From positions 298,294 to 362,293 of the forward strand of contig JAGFNQ010000946.1 of NCBI GenBank assembly GCA_024364735.1: DNA of 64,000 bases. The letters are read 5' to 3'. The DNA comes from Boesenbergia rotunda (Eukaryota; Streptophyta; Magnoliopsida; Zingiberales; Zingiberaceae). The notes below the pieces were generated by a model. That model did no database searches. It worked only from the letters and a program-made list of their open reading frames with translations, and was not told the origin of the DNA. Shown in pieces: positions 34,728-46,198 of the stretch. A program made the position numbers and the translations under genes. The first letter of the stretch is position 1. Every line of letters begins with the position of its first letter.

Positions 34728-36191
34728 TCAATCGCTACGGTACCCAATACCATAAGCTCTAACATGACCCTCAAACTTGCTTTGAGATAAGGTCTTAGTT
34801 AAAGGATCCGCTAAATTCCTTTCAGTGAGAATTTTCTCAATTTGTATATCATTCCTACTTATAATCTCTCTAATCAGATGATAGCGACGAAGCACATGTT
34901 TGGATCGCTGATGAGACCTTGGTTCCTTTGCTTGTGCAATAGCTCCATTGTTGTCGCAGTAAACCGGTATTGCTTCATCAATGGTTGGAACCACACCAAG
35001 TTCTGAGACAAACTTTTTGATCTAGACTGCTTCCTTTGCTGCTTCTGAAGCTGCAATATATTCCGCTTCCGTGGTAGAATCCGCTACGGTGTCTTGCTTG
35101 AAACTCTTCCAACTTATTGCGCCTCCATTCAAAATAAATACATATCCGGACTGAGATTTAGAGACATCCTTATCTGTCTGGAAACTGGCATCTGTATACC
35201 CACGTATTACCATATCACCTTCTCCATATATTAGGAACACATCCTTAGTGTTTCTTAAGTACTTGAGGATTGTCTTGACAGCCGCCCAATGATCCATTCC
35301 TGGATCAGACTGGTATCTGCTTGAGACGCTCAGAGCATACGATACATCGGACCTAGTACATAACATAGCATACATGATAGATCCTATCGCGGATGCATAA
35401 GGAATTTTATTCATGCAAATCCTCTCGTCTTCTGTGCGCGGACACATAGACTTCGAAAGGTTGATCCCATGCCTGATGGGAAGGTAACCTTTCTTGGATT
35501 CCGACATGCTAAACCTTTCTAGCACTCGGTCTATATATGTAGACTGCGAAAGACCAAACAACTGTTTAGATCTATCTCTATAGATTTTAATCCCAAGGAT
35601 ATAGGTTGCTTCTCCCAGGTCTTTCATGGAGAAAGTTTTGGACAACCAAATTTTAACTGACTGTTAGACTGATATATTGCTTCCTATAAGTAATATGTCA
35701 TCGACATATAACACTAGGAATACGACTGCACTCCCACTAACCTTCTTGTACACACAAGGTTCGTCAGGATTTTGTGAGAAATCAAACTCTTTGATTGTCT
35801 CATCAAAACGGATGTTCCTGGATGCTTGCTGTAGTCCATATATGGATCGTCGAAGCTTGCATACTTTGGTTTTATTAACCGATGTGAAATCTTCAGGTTG
35901 AATCATGTATACATCCTCAAGCAGGTTTCCATTAAGGAAAACTGTTTTTATATCCATTTGCCATATCTCATAATCATAATTAGCTGCTATGGCCAGGAGC
36001 ATCCAAATGGATTTAAGCATAGCTACTGGCGAATAGGTTTCGTCATAATCAATTCCTTGTTTCTGACGATATCCTTTTGCCACTAATCTAGCCTTAAAGG
36101 TAACAACATTACCTTCCATGTCGGTTTTCTTCTTAAAAACCCACTTGCACCCTATGAGCTTAATCCCTTTAGGTGGGTTAACCAAGTCCAT
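34728..36191 (-). pseudogene. Copia-C3 RT and RNase H
   Basis: One frame from 36191 to 34728 is broken by a TAA at 35664-35666 and a TAG just before 35022 (TGG in C2). RT motifs are CKWVFKKKTDMEG, RLVAKGYRQKQGIDYDE, FLNGNLLED, YGLQQAS and an intact catalytic YVDD (FLVLYVDDILLIGS). Next come YASAIGSIMYAMLC and RNase H (ADSTTEAEYIAAS, YCDNNGAIAQA, KHVLRRYHLIRE, LADPLTKTL). A few residues are lost in YGLQQAS-RNIRFDE, where C2 reads QASRSWNIRF. It is better preserved than C2 in the RT catalytic centre but still not translatable. Confidence 0.92.
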
Positions 36192-37384
36192 ACTTGATTT
36201 TTGTACATGGAATCCATTTCCGACTTCATGGCTTCAAGCCATTTATCCCTTTCTAAATTTTTCAGAACATCTTCATAACTGATAGGTTCGTCATCGTTAA
36301 TGAGTAACACGTCGTTCGATTCACTTATGAGAAATCCGTATCTCTCTGGAATATTGCGTGTCCTATTAGACCTACGAAGAAGTGGTGTTGTTTTAGGTTC
36401 AACTAATAGCTCATCATTATGAGTTATTGGTTGTGGGTCTAGACTAGGTGTCTCTGTAATGTCTATTGGAGTTTCTTGAACTTCTTCAAGTTCAATGCTA
36501 CTCCCACTGTTTTCTTGTAAAAGAAATTCTTTTTCTAGAAATACAGCATGCCTTGAAACAAACACCTTTTGTTCCAAGGGATGATAGAATTGGTAACCTT
36601 TCGTTTCCTTAGGGTATCCAATAAATAGACATTTATCAGACTTAGCATCCAATTTGTCTGATACAGTCCGTTTTACATAAGCAGGACAACCCCATATCTT
36701 TAGGTGAGATAAATGAGGTTTCTTACTATTCCACGTCTCATATGGAGTAGTAGAGACTACCTTGGTCGGGACTCTGTTTAGTAAGTAAACAGCTGTCTTA
36801 AGCTCATAGCCCCAAAAGGATTTTGGAAGAGTTGCATGATTCATCATAGATCTAACCATGTCCATCAAGGTTCGGTTACACCTCTCAGATACACCATTAT
36901 GCTATGGTGTATATGGCGGAGTCCATTGAGACAATATCCCATTGTCCCTAAGATAATCTTGAAACTCTTGACTTAAGTATTCACCACCCCGATCGGATCG
37001 AAGTATCTTAATACTTTTGCCAAGCTGTTTCTCTACTTCACTTCTGAACTCTTTGAATTTCTCAAAAGCTTAAGATTTGTGTTTCATTAAGAACACATAC
37101 CCGAATCGTGAGTGATCATCGATAAAGGTAATGAAGTAGCTATAGCCTCCTTGTGCAAGAGTTGACATTGGTCCACATACATCAGTATGTATTAGACCAA
37201 GCAATTCTCCCACTGGTTTACCTTTTCCGGAAAAGGGTACTTTGGTCATCTTGCCTTTTAAGCATGATTCGCATGTATCAAATAAACCGAGTTCAAATGA
37301 TTCCAGAATTCCACATCGGTGTAATTTGGTCATGCGTTTCTTACTTACATGACCAAGACGACAATGCCACATATAGGAGTCTTT
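36192..37384 (-). pseudogene. Copia-C3 integrase
   Basis: Zinc-binding domain at 37372-37070 (WHCRLGHVSKKRM ... CESCLKGK), then the catalytic core with RSDRGGEYL and NGVSER. The C-terminal part at 36868-36152 has WGCPAYVKR and FIGYPKETKG. It is interrupted by a stop near 37071 (after MKHKS), a TAG near 36902 where C2 has CAG (YTPQ), and a TAA at 37385-37387 separating it from protease. The catalytic D, D and E residues remain visible. Confidence 0.9.
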
Positions 37385-38643
37385 TTAATTATCTATTCGA
37401 GCACGTTTGTTGCTAACTTCGATATTGAAAACGTCACCGGATAAACCTAACGTGTAGATACCATTGCATAAAGTTCCAGTCCCATAAAGAACACCATTTA
37501 AAGTTATGTAACAGTAATTGTTACTAAAAGTTAAATGATAACCCTTTTCATTCAAGCATGAAATAGATACAATGTTCTTTATTAACGAAGGAACAAAATA
37601 ACAATTATCCAATTCTAAGACAAGTCCAGTAGGGAGCTTTAGCAAATATGTTCCGATGGCAACAACAGCAATCTTTGCTCCATTTCCAACTCGCAAATTT
37701 GCTTCTCCCTTGACGAGTCTTCTTCTATTCCTTAGCCCCTGTATGTCATTACATATATGTGAGCTACACCCAGTATCAAGTACCCAGGTGTCCGAGGAAA
37801 TAGAGTAACATTCAATAACGAAGATACCTGAAGAGGATGGGGCATCGGATGCCTTCTTCTTCAAGGACTCAAGATAAACCTTGCAGTTTCTTCGCCAGTG
37901 GCCCTCCTTGCCGCAGTGATGGCAAGTGCCTTTTGGTGCCTTTTCAATCTTTTTGACCTTTTTCTTTCTTCCCTTATTTTGTTCTTTGGGCTTCCTCTTA
38001 GAGCCTTTCTTTGAGGAACCAACTAACAGTACCGTCTTCTGATCCTGCTTTACAGAAGGCTCTACAGTCTTCAGCAGGTTAAGCAACTCAGGAATGGTAG
38101 TCTCCAGTTTGTTCATCCGATAGTTCATCACAAACTGTGAGTAACTCTTGGGCAAACAATGCAGAATTAAGTCAATACTTAGTTCGTGAATTAAGTCAAT
38201 GCAAATCCGAGTGTGCCTAGTCGCTCAATGTACACCAACATCTTCAACACAAACTGTGAAACAGAAGTGCCTTCCTGCATCTTATTGGTGAAGAGGAGTC
38301 TGGAGACCTCAAACCTTTCAGATCTCGCCTGCTCGTCAAACAGCTCATGAAGATGGAAGACGATGGTATGAGCATCCATATGCTCATGCTACTTTTGTAG
38401 CTCAGGTACCATAGCTGCCAGCATGATGCAACTCGTAAGTTCAGAATCGGCCACATGTTTCTGATAGGCCACTAACTGGTCTGGAGTTGCATCTTCAGGA
38501 GGATGGTTGGGAAGTTATTTTTCAAGGACATAAGCAAGCTTTTCTGCCTTGAGGACTATCCTCAGGTTTCGAAGCCAGTCCATGAAGTTTGGCCCAGTCA
38601 GCTTATTGGTGTCAAAAATGGAACGCAAATTTAGAGAAGACAT
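37385..38643 (-). pseudogene. Copia-C3 gag and protease
   Basis: Gag begins with ATG at 38643 (MSSLNLRSIFDTNKL) and is broken by stops, among them a TAG after LQK near 38393 where a CAG is expected. The open stretch 38155-37385 contains the C-terminal gag, the intact zinc knuckle CHHCGKEGHWRRNC and the protease with VLDTGCSSHIC. It supplies the reference for the gag deletion in C2 and shows that the 16968 stop of C2 replaced a tryptophan. Confidence 0.92.
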
Positions 38644-40370
38644 GATCAGGTGATTATCCTAGAAATACAAATTGAGGTTATGTGATGAGAATGATAAAGA
38701 ATGCATCAATATACATTAATTAAATCCTATTTATTTTTCGAATTGAATAACCCTTTTTATCAATTCGGGAGATCGTAGGAACATCTCCAAATAGGTTGAT
38801 ATCTAACCATAGATAAGAACAACCATGGCTAGAGTCCATCAAGTTATTCTTAGCTATGAAGGTAGGTAATTATATCGATTACATATTATACATATGTAAC
38901 TATCACATTATGCTATCAACTAATTGAATGTTTGCATAAATTATTGGGTTGTTAACTCATTAACAAGTATGCAACAATATACATAGCACCCAACTGCACC
39001 TCTCTTTACATCGACCTTGGCTGTGGCACAACAAATCGATGCTCCAAGCTTAAGGCTGACCCATTAATCAAGAAATAGTTTTAACATGGTTGGAGCTCAT
39101 TCAACCGTTTAGTCAGGCTTGGATGTGTCAAATAACCAAAACTAAGGATTGACCTCTAACTCCAACTATATTAATCATAAACTAATTCCATGGTTTGAAC
39201 ATGTTGAGGTTCAAGCCGGGCATGGATGTGTCCATCAACCTAAACGAGAAACAAAACTCTGGTTCTAACCATATTAATGGAAGGTGTTGGCCTTAATATT
39301 TTGTAAGGGGTTTTAGGTCTCATCCTTTTTCTTTTATCCACATTCATGATATATAATTATGTCATGTTCTAACGATTTCCTTAATAAAGTATGTATGTGA
39401 CTTAATTTATCAAGTCTCATTAATTGAATTAGGAACCGGATTTCCTAATTCTAATTTCATACTTTATTCAAGGAATTGTTTTGGGAAACAATTTCCTGAA
39501 TTATCATAATCAATTTCGGAAATAATATGTTTAAGACTTTGATTTCTCTAAATCAAATCTTATTAAATTAAGAGATAGATTCTCTTAATTCAACCACATA
39601 TTATTTTCATGAAAATCTTATTTAAGGAAATATACTTTATAGGAAACAATTTTCCTAATTAATTTTGGAGACAATAATATGTAAGAGTATCACCTCATAA
39701 ATCAAATAAGGAAATTATCGTTTGAGAATCACCTCAAAAATTTCTAAGATTTGATCACATATTTTATTTATGGAAAATTAATATCAATAACTTAATTTGG
39801 ACGGCTCCCCGAGGCTCAATCCAAATTAAACATTTGACAGCTTAAATTCAATTTAGGAAATTTAATTATAACAACTAACTTTAAATTGTACGGCTACCCG
39901 AGGCTCAATCCAAAATAAAGAATTTTGTAATAATTTAATTTCTAATTATAAATTTAAATGTCAATTAATATTCCCATAATTTGTTTAGACTTTCTTGAAT
40001 GAAAGAGCCCAAAATTGTGAGTTATCCATAAATGGAAAGTTTCCAAAAATAAATGGTTTTCAGAATAATTGTAAGTTTCTAGTGCAAAGAGAACTTACGT
40101 TTTTCGAAAATTGGAAAATTTCCAAAATAGAAAATTTCCAAAATTGGAAAGTTTCCAAAAATGGAAAGTTTTCACAATTATCATAAAATTTCAGAAACAG
40201 AGATATTTCAAAAGTTTACGAAATTTCATGAGGATTTCCAAACTTTGAAATTCCTAAATTGAAAATTTACCATAATTGGAATGTTTCCATAATTGAAAAT
40301 TTTTCCAAATTGAGATCATGATAAAGCTTTCCACAAAACAATTATATGATTATGTCGAACACAAACCTCA
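38644..40370 (-). other. 5' leader of Copia-C3
   Basis: About 1.7 kb of non-coding, AT-rich leader between the primer binding site and gag. It contains a duplicated block, CGGCT(C/A)CCCGAGGCTCAATC at about 39793 and 39890. A dense cluster of GGAAA...TTTCC inverted repeats spans 39990-40320. No ORF is convincing. Confidence 0.8.
39990..40320. repeat. GGAAA/TTTCC palindrome cluster in Copia-C3 leader
   Basis: Units such as TTGGAAAATTTCCAA and TTGGAAAGTTTCCAA (7-bp arms around one base) recur many times in 330 bp, next to the primer binding site. Direct and inverted copies are intermixed, so the RNA could fold extensively. Confidence 0.85.
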
Positions 40371-40381
40371 CTCTGATACCA
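40371..40381 (-). other. Primer binding site of Copia-C3
   Basis: TGGTATCAGAG on the minus strand, complementary to the 3' end of initiator methionine tRNA and one base from LTR-C3. It fixes the 5' LTR boundary at 40383. Confidence 0.9.
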
Positions 40382-40382
40382 T

Positions 40383-41884
40383 TGTTGGGACCGGGTGCAT
40401 GTTGACATGGATGCGGGTTCGTAATTTTAAAATTAATTACGTGCAGCGGAAGGTTTAGCATAAATAATTTCTCAAATTATTTAACCACACATCTAAGCAT
40501 GCAATTTTATCTTGTGTAGACATGATCATATATTTAAAATTTTGTAGAAACATAAACTAATTTACGTATTACCTCGTGTAACTCGAAGGAAGGGACGAGA
40601 TCCAACCGTAAGCGTCCCTTGGAAGCTCCGCCTCTATTCGCGTCCACGCCGAGTATCTTCGGGATGACTTCGCAAAGCCACGAGTTTCGTGTTCTCGAGA
40701 ACTACTAGATTCTCCGAGAACGCGACGAGAAAAACCAAGAGAGAAGACGGAAGACTAACCACAAAAGGATGGTCGGAATCAAAATTCCGGCGAAGCAAAA
40801 GAAGAGGCTTGCGGCATAAAGATCCTTGCGGCAAACTCTAATTCCTGCAACACCTTCTTCCGGCCAAGAGATGGCCGGAGCTTCCTTCTTCGGCAGCAGG
40901 TGGTGGTCGGCAGGGAAAGGGCAGGGGCAGCCGGCTGGTGCTCCTTCTTGGGGCTGGTTGGCGCACGGCAAGAAGGGGAGAGAAGAGAAGGAGAGAAAGA
41001 GAGGGAGAGAGCCTATGCCTTCATCTCTTCGATTATCACCCAAGCCTTGCCTTGGGTCCTTTATATAGTGGCTTCTCAACCATCAAGCCTCTCAAATATG
41101 GAATAACTTATTCCATCATGCCAAGTTTGATTTTATATCATGGTTAAAATCATATTTTAATTCATGATAAAAAATCAATCAAGTCTCTTCTCTCCTATGG
41201 AATAAATTTTCTTATCATGGTAAATCAATCCATGATTGATTTTATAAAATAAACCAATACATAGTTCATTTTAATTTCCATGAAAAATAAACCAAACCTT
41301 GGTTTATTATATAAAAATTTATATCATCCATAATTTTATAAAACAAACCATACTTAGTTTATTTTATAAATTGAACCAAAAACTTGGTTCTCTCCCTTTG
41401 TTGTGGCCGGCCAAGCAAAGAGGATGGAGGCCCTCTTTGGCCGACCCATCCAAGCCAAGCCCCAATGAATTAAACTTATTTAATTCATCTATTAAGTCTT
41501 CAAAAGACTTAGCCATTCTACGCTTCTGATGCATCTCTGAAAAATTCAGATTCGACTTATCGTTTGGCTCAACCAAACTTAATCTCTCTTGATTGGAAAA
41601 TCCAATTTTCAACTCGTTTTAAATCCCTCGGATTACTCATAGTGCGTGTGACTAAATAGACTTTCGATTTATGTTGGCCGTCTATAATTAATCAATTATA
41701 GAACGATCATGAGTGACACCTAGTAGTACATCATGATCCCCAATTAATCGAAAGATCAACGGTTGACCTCAGAAACAATTCTGAAACCCTTCAGCAGCTA
41801 TAATGAATCGTGCCCCATTCCCTTCACCATCTTATACCCACTTGGTTCAGGACATGGTCTATGTGTGTCAGTCCCCACTAGGCT
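40383..41884 (-). mobile_element. 5' LTR of Copia-C3, truncated
   Basis: Begins TGTTGGGACCGGG on the plus strand and follows LTR-C2 in reverse until CCCCACTAGGCT (41884), where it switches to Copia-E. The portion matching about 20043-20813 of LTR-C2 is missing. It is very similar to the 3' LTR over shared parts. Confidence 0.9.
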
Positions 41885-43183
41885 AAGACCAAATCTAATC
41901 TCCCAAACCTCACTTCTATCAAATTGGTTTAGCTCTTCTTGCATGGCTAAGACCCAATCTACATCTCCCAATGCTTCATCAATAGACTTAGGTTCAAATT
42001 GAGAGATTAAGGCGATTTGACTAGTTTGGTCTCTAAAATAGGACCTAGTCCTTACCTCTTGAATGACATCACCCACTATTTGGTCAATTGGGTGATCTTG
42101 GTGATGTCTCAAGGACCTAGAGGTTGTGGGTTCATTGACTACTTGTTTCTCATCCTCTAGGGTACTTCTCCCTCCCCCTTGATCATTTCCCTCTAAATGT
42201 ATGTCTTGGATTCTTTGGACAAGGGTTTGGACTTCTTCCATATCCTTATCAATTGAGGCTTTCCTAGGGTAGGTATTTGAAGTTTCATCGAAATCAACAT
42301 TAGAAGACTCCTCAATCACTTTTGTCCTTTTGTTGTAAACTCTATAACCCCTACTAGTGGATGAATAGCCAACTAAAATTCCCTCATCCGCTTTTGACTC
42401 GAATTTCCTTAGGTCATCCTTGGTATTCAAAATATAAATCTTACATCCAAAGACCCTAAAGTAGTGGACTTGTGGAATTCTCCCATTCCACAACTCAAAG
42501 GGGGTTTTACCTAAGAACCTATGCACCAAAATCCGCTTTTGAATGTAACAAGCGGTATTAACCGCTTCGGCCCAAAAATAGCTAGTAAGGGAGTATGCAT
42601 TAAGCATAGTCCTAGCAGCTTCTTGTAGGTCTCTGTTTCTCCTCTCAACTACCCCATTTTGTTGAGGAGTCCTTGGGCATGAAAATTCATGCTTATAACC
42701 ATTTTCTACATAAAATTACGAGAAGCTTGAGTTTTGGAACTCCCCACCATGGTCACTCCTAATTCGGTTAATCTTTTGATGTTTTTCATTCTCAACCCTC
42801 TTACTAAAGCCTATAAAAATTTCTAAGGTATCGTCCTTATGTTTCATAAAGAAAACCTATGTAAATATCGAGAAGTCATCTACTATAACTAAACAATATT
42901 TACTCCCTACAGGTGAAGGAGTGCTATGACAGTCAAATAAATCAATATGTAAAAGCTCTAAAGACAAAGTAGTAGTGGTTATGGTTTTATCTTTGTGTGA
43001 TGATTTTGATTGCTTACCTTCTTGGCATGCATCACACAGTTTGGTCTTCTCATACTTGATCATAGGTAGCCCCTTCACCAACTCCTCCTTGGCCACTCTT
43101 GCAATGCTTCTCATGTTCACGTGTCCAAGTCTTCGGTGCCACAACCACCCTTCTTCTTCTTTAGATATGAAACACTTAGGCAA
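41885..43183 (-). pseudogene. Copia-E integrase and RT start, truncated
   Basis: The minus strand has the integrase zinc domain (LWHRRLGHVNMRSI ... CDACQEGK), the core (HIDLFDC, a DHGGEF block near 42750 and PQQNGVVERRNR near 42650), and the C-terminal YFWAEAVNTACYIQKR and RVFGCKIYIL region. It then has the hinge and the start of RT (EELNQFDRSEVWE). Stops and frame breaks occur at 42857 and between 42856 and 42608. The protein is cut at 41885 by the Copia-C3 junction. The residues read beyond it (LSLVGTD onward) are LTR-C in a chance frame. Confidence 0.9.
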
Positions 43184-43239
43184 ATTGTTAGTAGTATAAG
43201 TAAGATCAAGATAATAAAGGTTGGCCTCCCTATACCCTT

Positions 43240-43560
43240 CTAGTATGAATTATCGGACTCATTTTGTTTTATTAGACACTTCCTAGCATGAAATTCAACC
43301 CTATAGCCCACATCACATAACTGACTTACACTAAGTAAATTAAATTTCATATCTTTAATTAAAAGTACCTTATGGATGGAGATTGTAGGAGATACCTCAA
43401 TGGTGCCCCTACCAATTATTTTCAGTTTTTCACTATTTCCAAAGGAGACCGTCCCTTCTCTTAGGTAGCTAATAGTAGTGAACTTGCTCACATCTCCGGT
43501 CATATGTCTTGAGCACCCTCTATCTACTATCCACATGGTTGAGGCCTCCTTCACCTTCAC
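43240..43560 (-). pseudogene. Copia-E protease
   Basis: Protease of 107 readable residues. The active-site motif reads WIVDRGCSRHMTGD where the lineage usually has VDSGCSRHMTGD, so the residue after the catalytic aspartate is changed to arginine. The block FNLLSVSQLCDVGYRVEF is typical. It lies downstream of gag with stops between. Confidence 0.88.
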
Positions 43561-43602
43561 CTATACAACATGGAAAACACACTCTTTTGGTACCTAGATT
43601 TT

Positions 43603-45194
43603 TCATCCACAAGCATCATTTAAAAATTTTTTAGGTACCCACGCCCTCTTGATGTTTCCCTTAGTCCCTTGTCTCCTAGATATACCAATCCTACCCATGA
43701 GTGAGACAAAGGCCACTTCCTTGGTCTTTGGCCTATATCCTAATCCGGCCTTGTTATAGACGGCTCTTTGACTGTTAATTATCATATCTAAGTTGCTAGA
43801 GCCCAATTGAAATTTCCTAAGTGCATTTGTGAAATTCCCTATTTTCAATTTCAAAGCATGAATCATGTCATATAAGAGAGCAAGCATGCAAGTCTTCCTT
43901 GAGCTTTGTAGACTCTACTCTAAGCATGACAATTTCATCTTTCAAGTTCTTAATTTTTCTTCTAGCTTTAGCTAAATCCATATTGGTATCAGAAATAATT
44001 TTAACTAAGGTAGAGGAGGGTAAGCTGTATACCTCACTTACCGAAGCTTCTGACTCGGATGATGATGAAGATGAGCCGTTTCATCACTGCTTGAGCTTCT
44101 CTCATCATTTGATGACTCAGAATGGTTCATTGCCATGAGAGCAAAGTGAGACACTTGCTCCACTTCTTCCTCCGAGGATGATGGATCATCCCAAGCCGCC
44201 TTGAGGTTTGTGGCACTCTTTTCCTTTCCTTTTGACCTTTTCTTGTCACCTTTCTTCTTCTCCTCCTTCTTTTCATCTCTTCTCTTTAGTTGAGGGCACT
44301 CATTCTTCATGTGTCCCTCTTGATGGCAGTTGTAGCAGATGATGTCCTTTGTCTTGCCCTTGCTTTTCGATCCATTTCTAGCATAAGACTTGTTAGAGAA
44401 ACTTTTAAATGCCCTACGCATTTTCCTTACCAGAAGGCCCCTTGGTCGCTATCCATAGATGCACTGGACTCCTCTGAGTCGGATAAAGAGGAGTAGACCA
44501 CCTTCTTCTTCTCCTTCTTCTTCTCCTTTTCTGCAATAAAGGCTATACCTTTCTCTTTGGCCGAAACATTAGCTTGCTCGTGCAGTTCAAACCCACAAAA
44601 TAAATAATCAAATTTTACTATTGACAAATCCCTTGATACTTTGTAGGCATCAACCATTGATGCCCACAACGTTGTTCTCGGGAAAGATTGTAGGACGTAC
44701 CTGACGAGATCCCGGTTTTCAATCTTCTCTCCAATTACATGGAGTTCGTTGATGATCTCCTTCACCCTTCCATGCAGTTGGCATATAGTTTCGTTGGTCT
44801 TCATGGACAAGGATTGGAGTTGAGCAACGAGCAAGTCCTTCTTTACCCTTCTGGACTCGTTGGACCCTTCATTCAGTTCAACGAGTTTCTCCCACAACTC
44901 TTTGGCGCTCTTGAATGGCTCCACCTTGTTGAGTTGCTCCTTTGAGAGCCTGCACTGAAGTGTGGTGGTGGCCTTGGCATTTGATTGCGCCTTCTTCATG
45001 ACATCCTTCAACCACGATCTCATTGGCATTGGCTCTCCTCTTTCGTCGACGGGTGCATTGAACCCATCTACAATACTAATCCAGTTTTCAATGTCATTTA
45101 TTAAATAGTACTGCATTCTACCTTTCCAGTATGCGAAGTCGTTCCCGTCGAAGAATGGTGGCCGTGCAGTGCTGTATCCCTCTTGAAACGCCAT
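43603..45194 (-). pseudogene. Copia-E gag, frameshifted
   Basis: Starts at ATG 45194 (MAFQEGYSTARPPFFDG) and is open to 44427 (256 codons), covering the UBN2-like gag core with LWEKLVELNEGS and LWASMVDAYKVSRDLS. A frame change at about 44425 leads to the frame 44421-44038 with the zinc knuckle CYNCHQEGHMKNEC, a KKEEKKK-rich basic stretch and an acidic serine-rich tail. Comparison suggests a single-base change near 44425. The last part (43887-43603) holds the coiled-coil and C-terminal motifs. It would form the particle. Confidence 0.92.
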
Positions 45195-45237
45195 TTACTT
45201 TACTCCGGTCGACGGTGAGTTCTTCCGAAGTGGCCTG

Positions 45238-45249
45238 GCTCTGATACCA
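45238..45249 (-). other. Primer binding site of Copia-E
   Basis: TGGTATCAGAGC on the minus strand, two bases from LTR-E. It is complementary to the initiator methionine tRNA 3' end and fixes the 5' LTR start. Confidence 0.92.
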
Positions 45250-45602
45250 ATTGATAGATCGAAGAGCGTTGCTAGAGGGGGGGGGTGAATAGCACTTTGT
45301 CGAATTTCTCTACAAAATTATTAGCGGAATACAAAAAAAGTATATGAAAACAAGAGAGCAATGCTAACTCACAGTATTTTTACTTGGTATCCACCTAAAC
45401 GGGTGACTAATCCAAGGATCCACGCGTCTGCACACTCTCCACTATGAAATCCTCCTTCAAAGGTGGAGAAACCTTTACAAAATTTGTCTTTTTCCTCTTT
45501 ACAAGATTCGATGAAGAGCGAGAGGAAGATTGGATGACTAGTCGCACGAACAACACTTCGTTACAGTGTAAAACCATACTGTTCACGTGCGGAAAAGTCC
45601 TC

Positions 45603-45610
45603 TTTTTATA
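45603..45610 (-). promoter_or_regulatory. TATA box of 5' LTR-E
   Basis: TATAAAAA on the minus strand, also present in the 3' LTR. The GTCGAC array lies just upstream of it in the transcriptional sense, in the U3 region. Confidence 0.6.
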
Positions 45611-45649
45611 AGAGAACAGGACAACCTCGCAGGTTGTCCAGACCCGCAC

Positions 45650-45815
45650 CAGTCGACTGCCCCTGGGCAGTCGATTGGTCTAGCAATAAATGCCAGCCAA
45701 CGGTTAGTTTTTGGGGGGTTACCAGTCGACTGCCCCCAGGGCAGTCGACTGGTCTGAGGCTGTAAACTCTCTGTGAGTTTTGCCAGTTGACTGCCCTCTG
45801 GTCAGTCGATTGCCC
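45650..45815. repeat. GTCGAC palindrome array in 5' LTR-E
   Basis: The three inverted repeats of the 3' LTR are present, but three of the six cores have changed to GTCGAT or GTTGAC, all CpG transitions. Confidence 0.85.
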
Positions 45816-46198
45816 AGTCTCCATTCTCACTTACACCCTCTCAAAACACTCTCCTTCACGTATGCCGTCAGGTATGCTCCCTTGGCTTATCCCTTGAAGT
45901 CATCTTCCTCTAGCTATTGTCTGTCGTATGCGCACATAAGCCTTCCCTTGGCTTGCCTCCATGTCACCCTTCACGTGTGCCCTTAAAGTCCACTTCTCGG
46001 CTTGCCCTTGGAGCACTCCTCCCTCGGCTCTCATCCCTCGTATATGTTTTCCAAGTGTGATTCTCCAAGTCCTGCAAACTCAATCACACATATTAAATAC
46101 AACACAACACCCTAACCTTAAACATATTCACACACACACACACACATCAAAACCATGATCTTCCCGATCATTCTGGGGTCGATTGCCTCAACACATAT

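Larger units (their letters stand above)
33272..41884 (-). mobile_element. Copia-C3, minus strand, inserted in Copia-E pol
   Basis: A near full-length Copia-C with two LTRs (33272-34707 and 40383-41884), polypurine tract, pol, gag, a 1.7-kb leader and a primer binding site. The left LTR has an internal deletion of about 850 bp. The right LTR lacks about the first 770 bp of the LTR, and the Copia-E sequence beyond it is also missing about 1.1 kb of RT. Target duplications are therefore not recoverable. Confidence 0.93.
28063..46193 (-). mobile_element. Copia-E, nested element with CATAT target duplication
   Basis: The outer boundaries are LTR-E (28063 TGATAGATTG; 46193 CTCAACA), flanked by CATAT at 28058-28062 and 46194-46198. 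The host Copia-A pol reads across the site. Net length without nested insertions is about 6.6 kb. Order on the minus strand: 5' LTR (46193-45252), primer binding site, gag, protease, integrase, then a deletion at the Copia-C3 junction that removes RT, then RNase H, 3' non-coding region, polypurine tract and 3' LTR. Gag and protease motifs (MAFQEGYSTARPP, CSRHMTGD) resemble the Sirevirus lineage. Confidence 0.95.
45252..46193 (-). mobile_element. 5' LTR of Copia-E
   Basis: 942 bp, TGATAGATCGAAG to TTGCCTCAACA on the plus strand, next to the primer binding site and followed by the CATAT duplication. It has a TATA box at 45603-45610 (reverse), a GTCGAC array (45650-45815) and an (AC)n stretch near 46125-46146. 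It is highly similar to the 3' LTR. Confidence 0.95.

Noticed and set aside
41798..41884. C-terminal LSLVGTD... part of the Copia-E integrase/RT frame
   Set aside because: This is LTR-C sequence read in a chance frame after the deletion junction, not part of the protein.
46125..46146. (AC)n microsatellite
   Set aside because: Short and common in LTR-E (also near 31866); no special significance.
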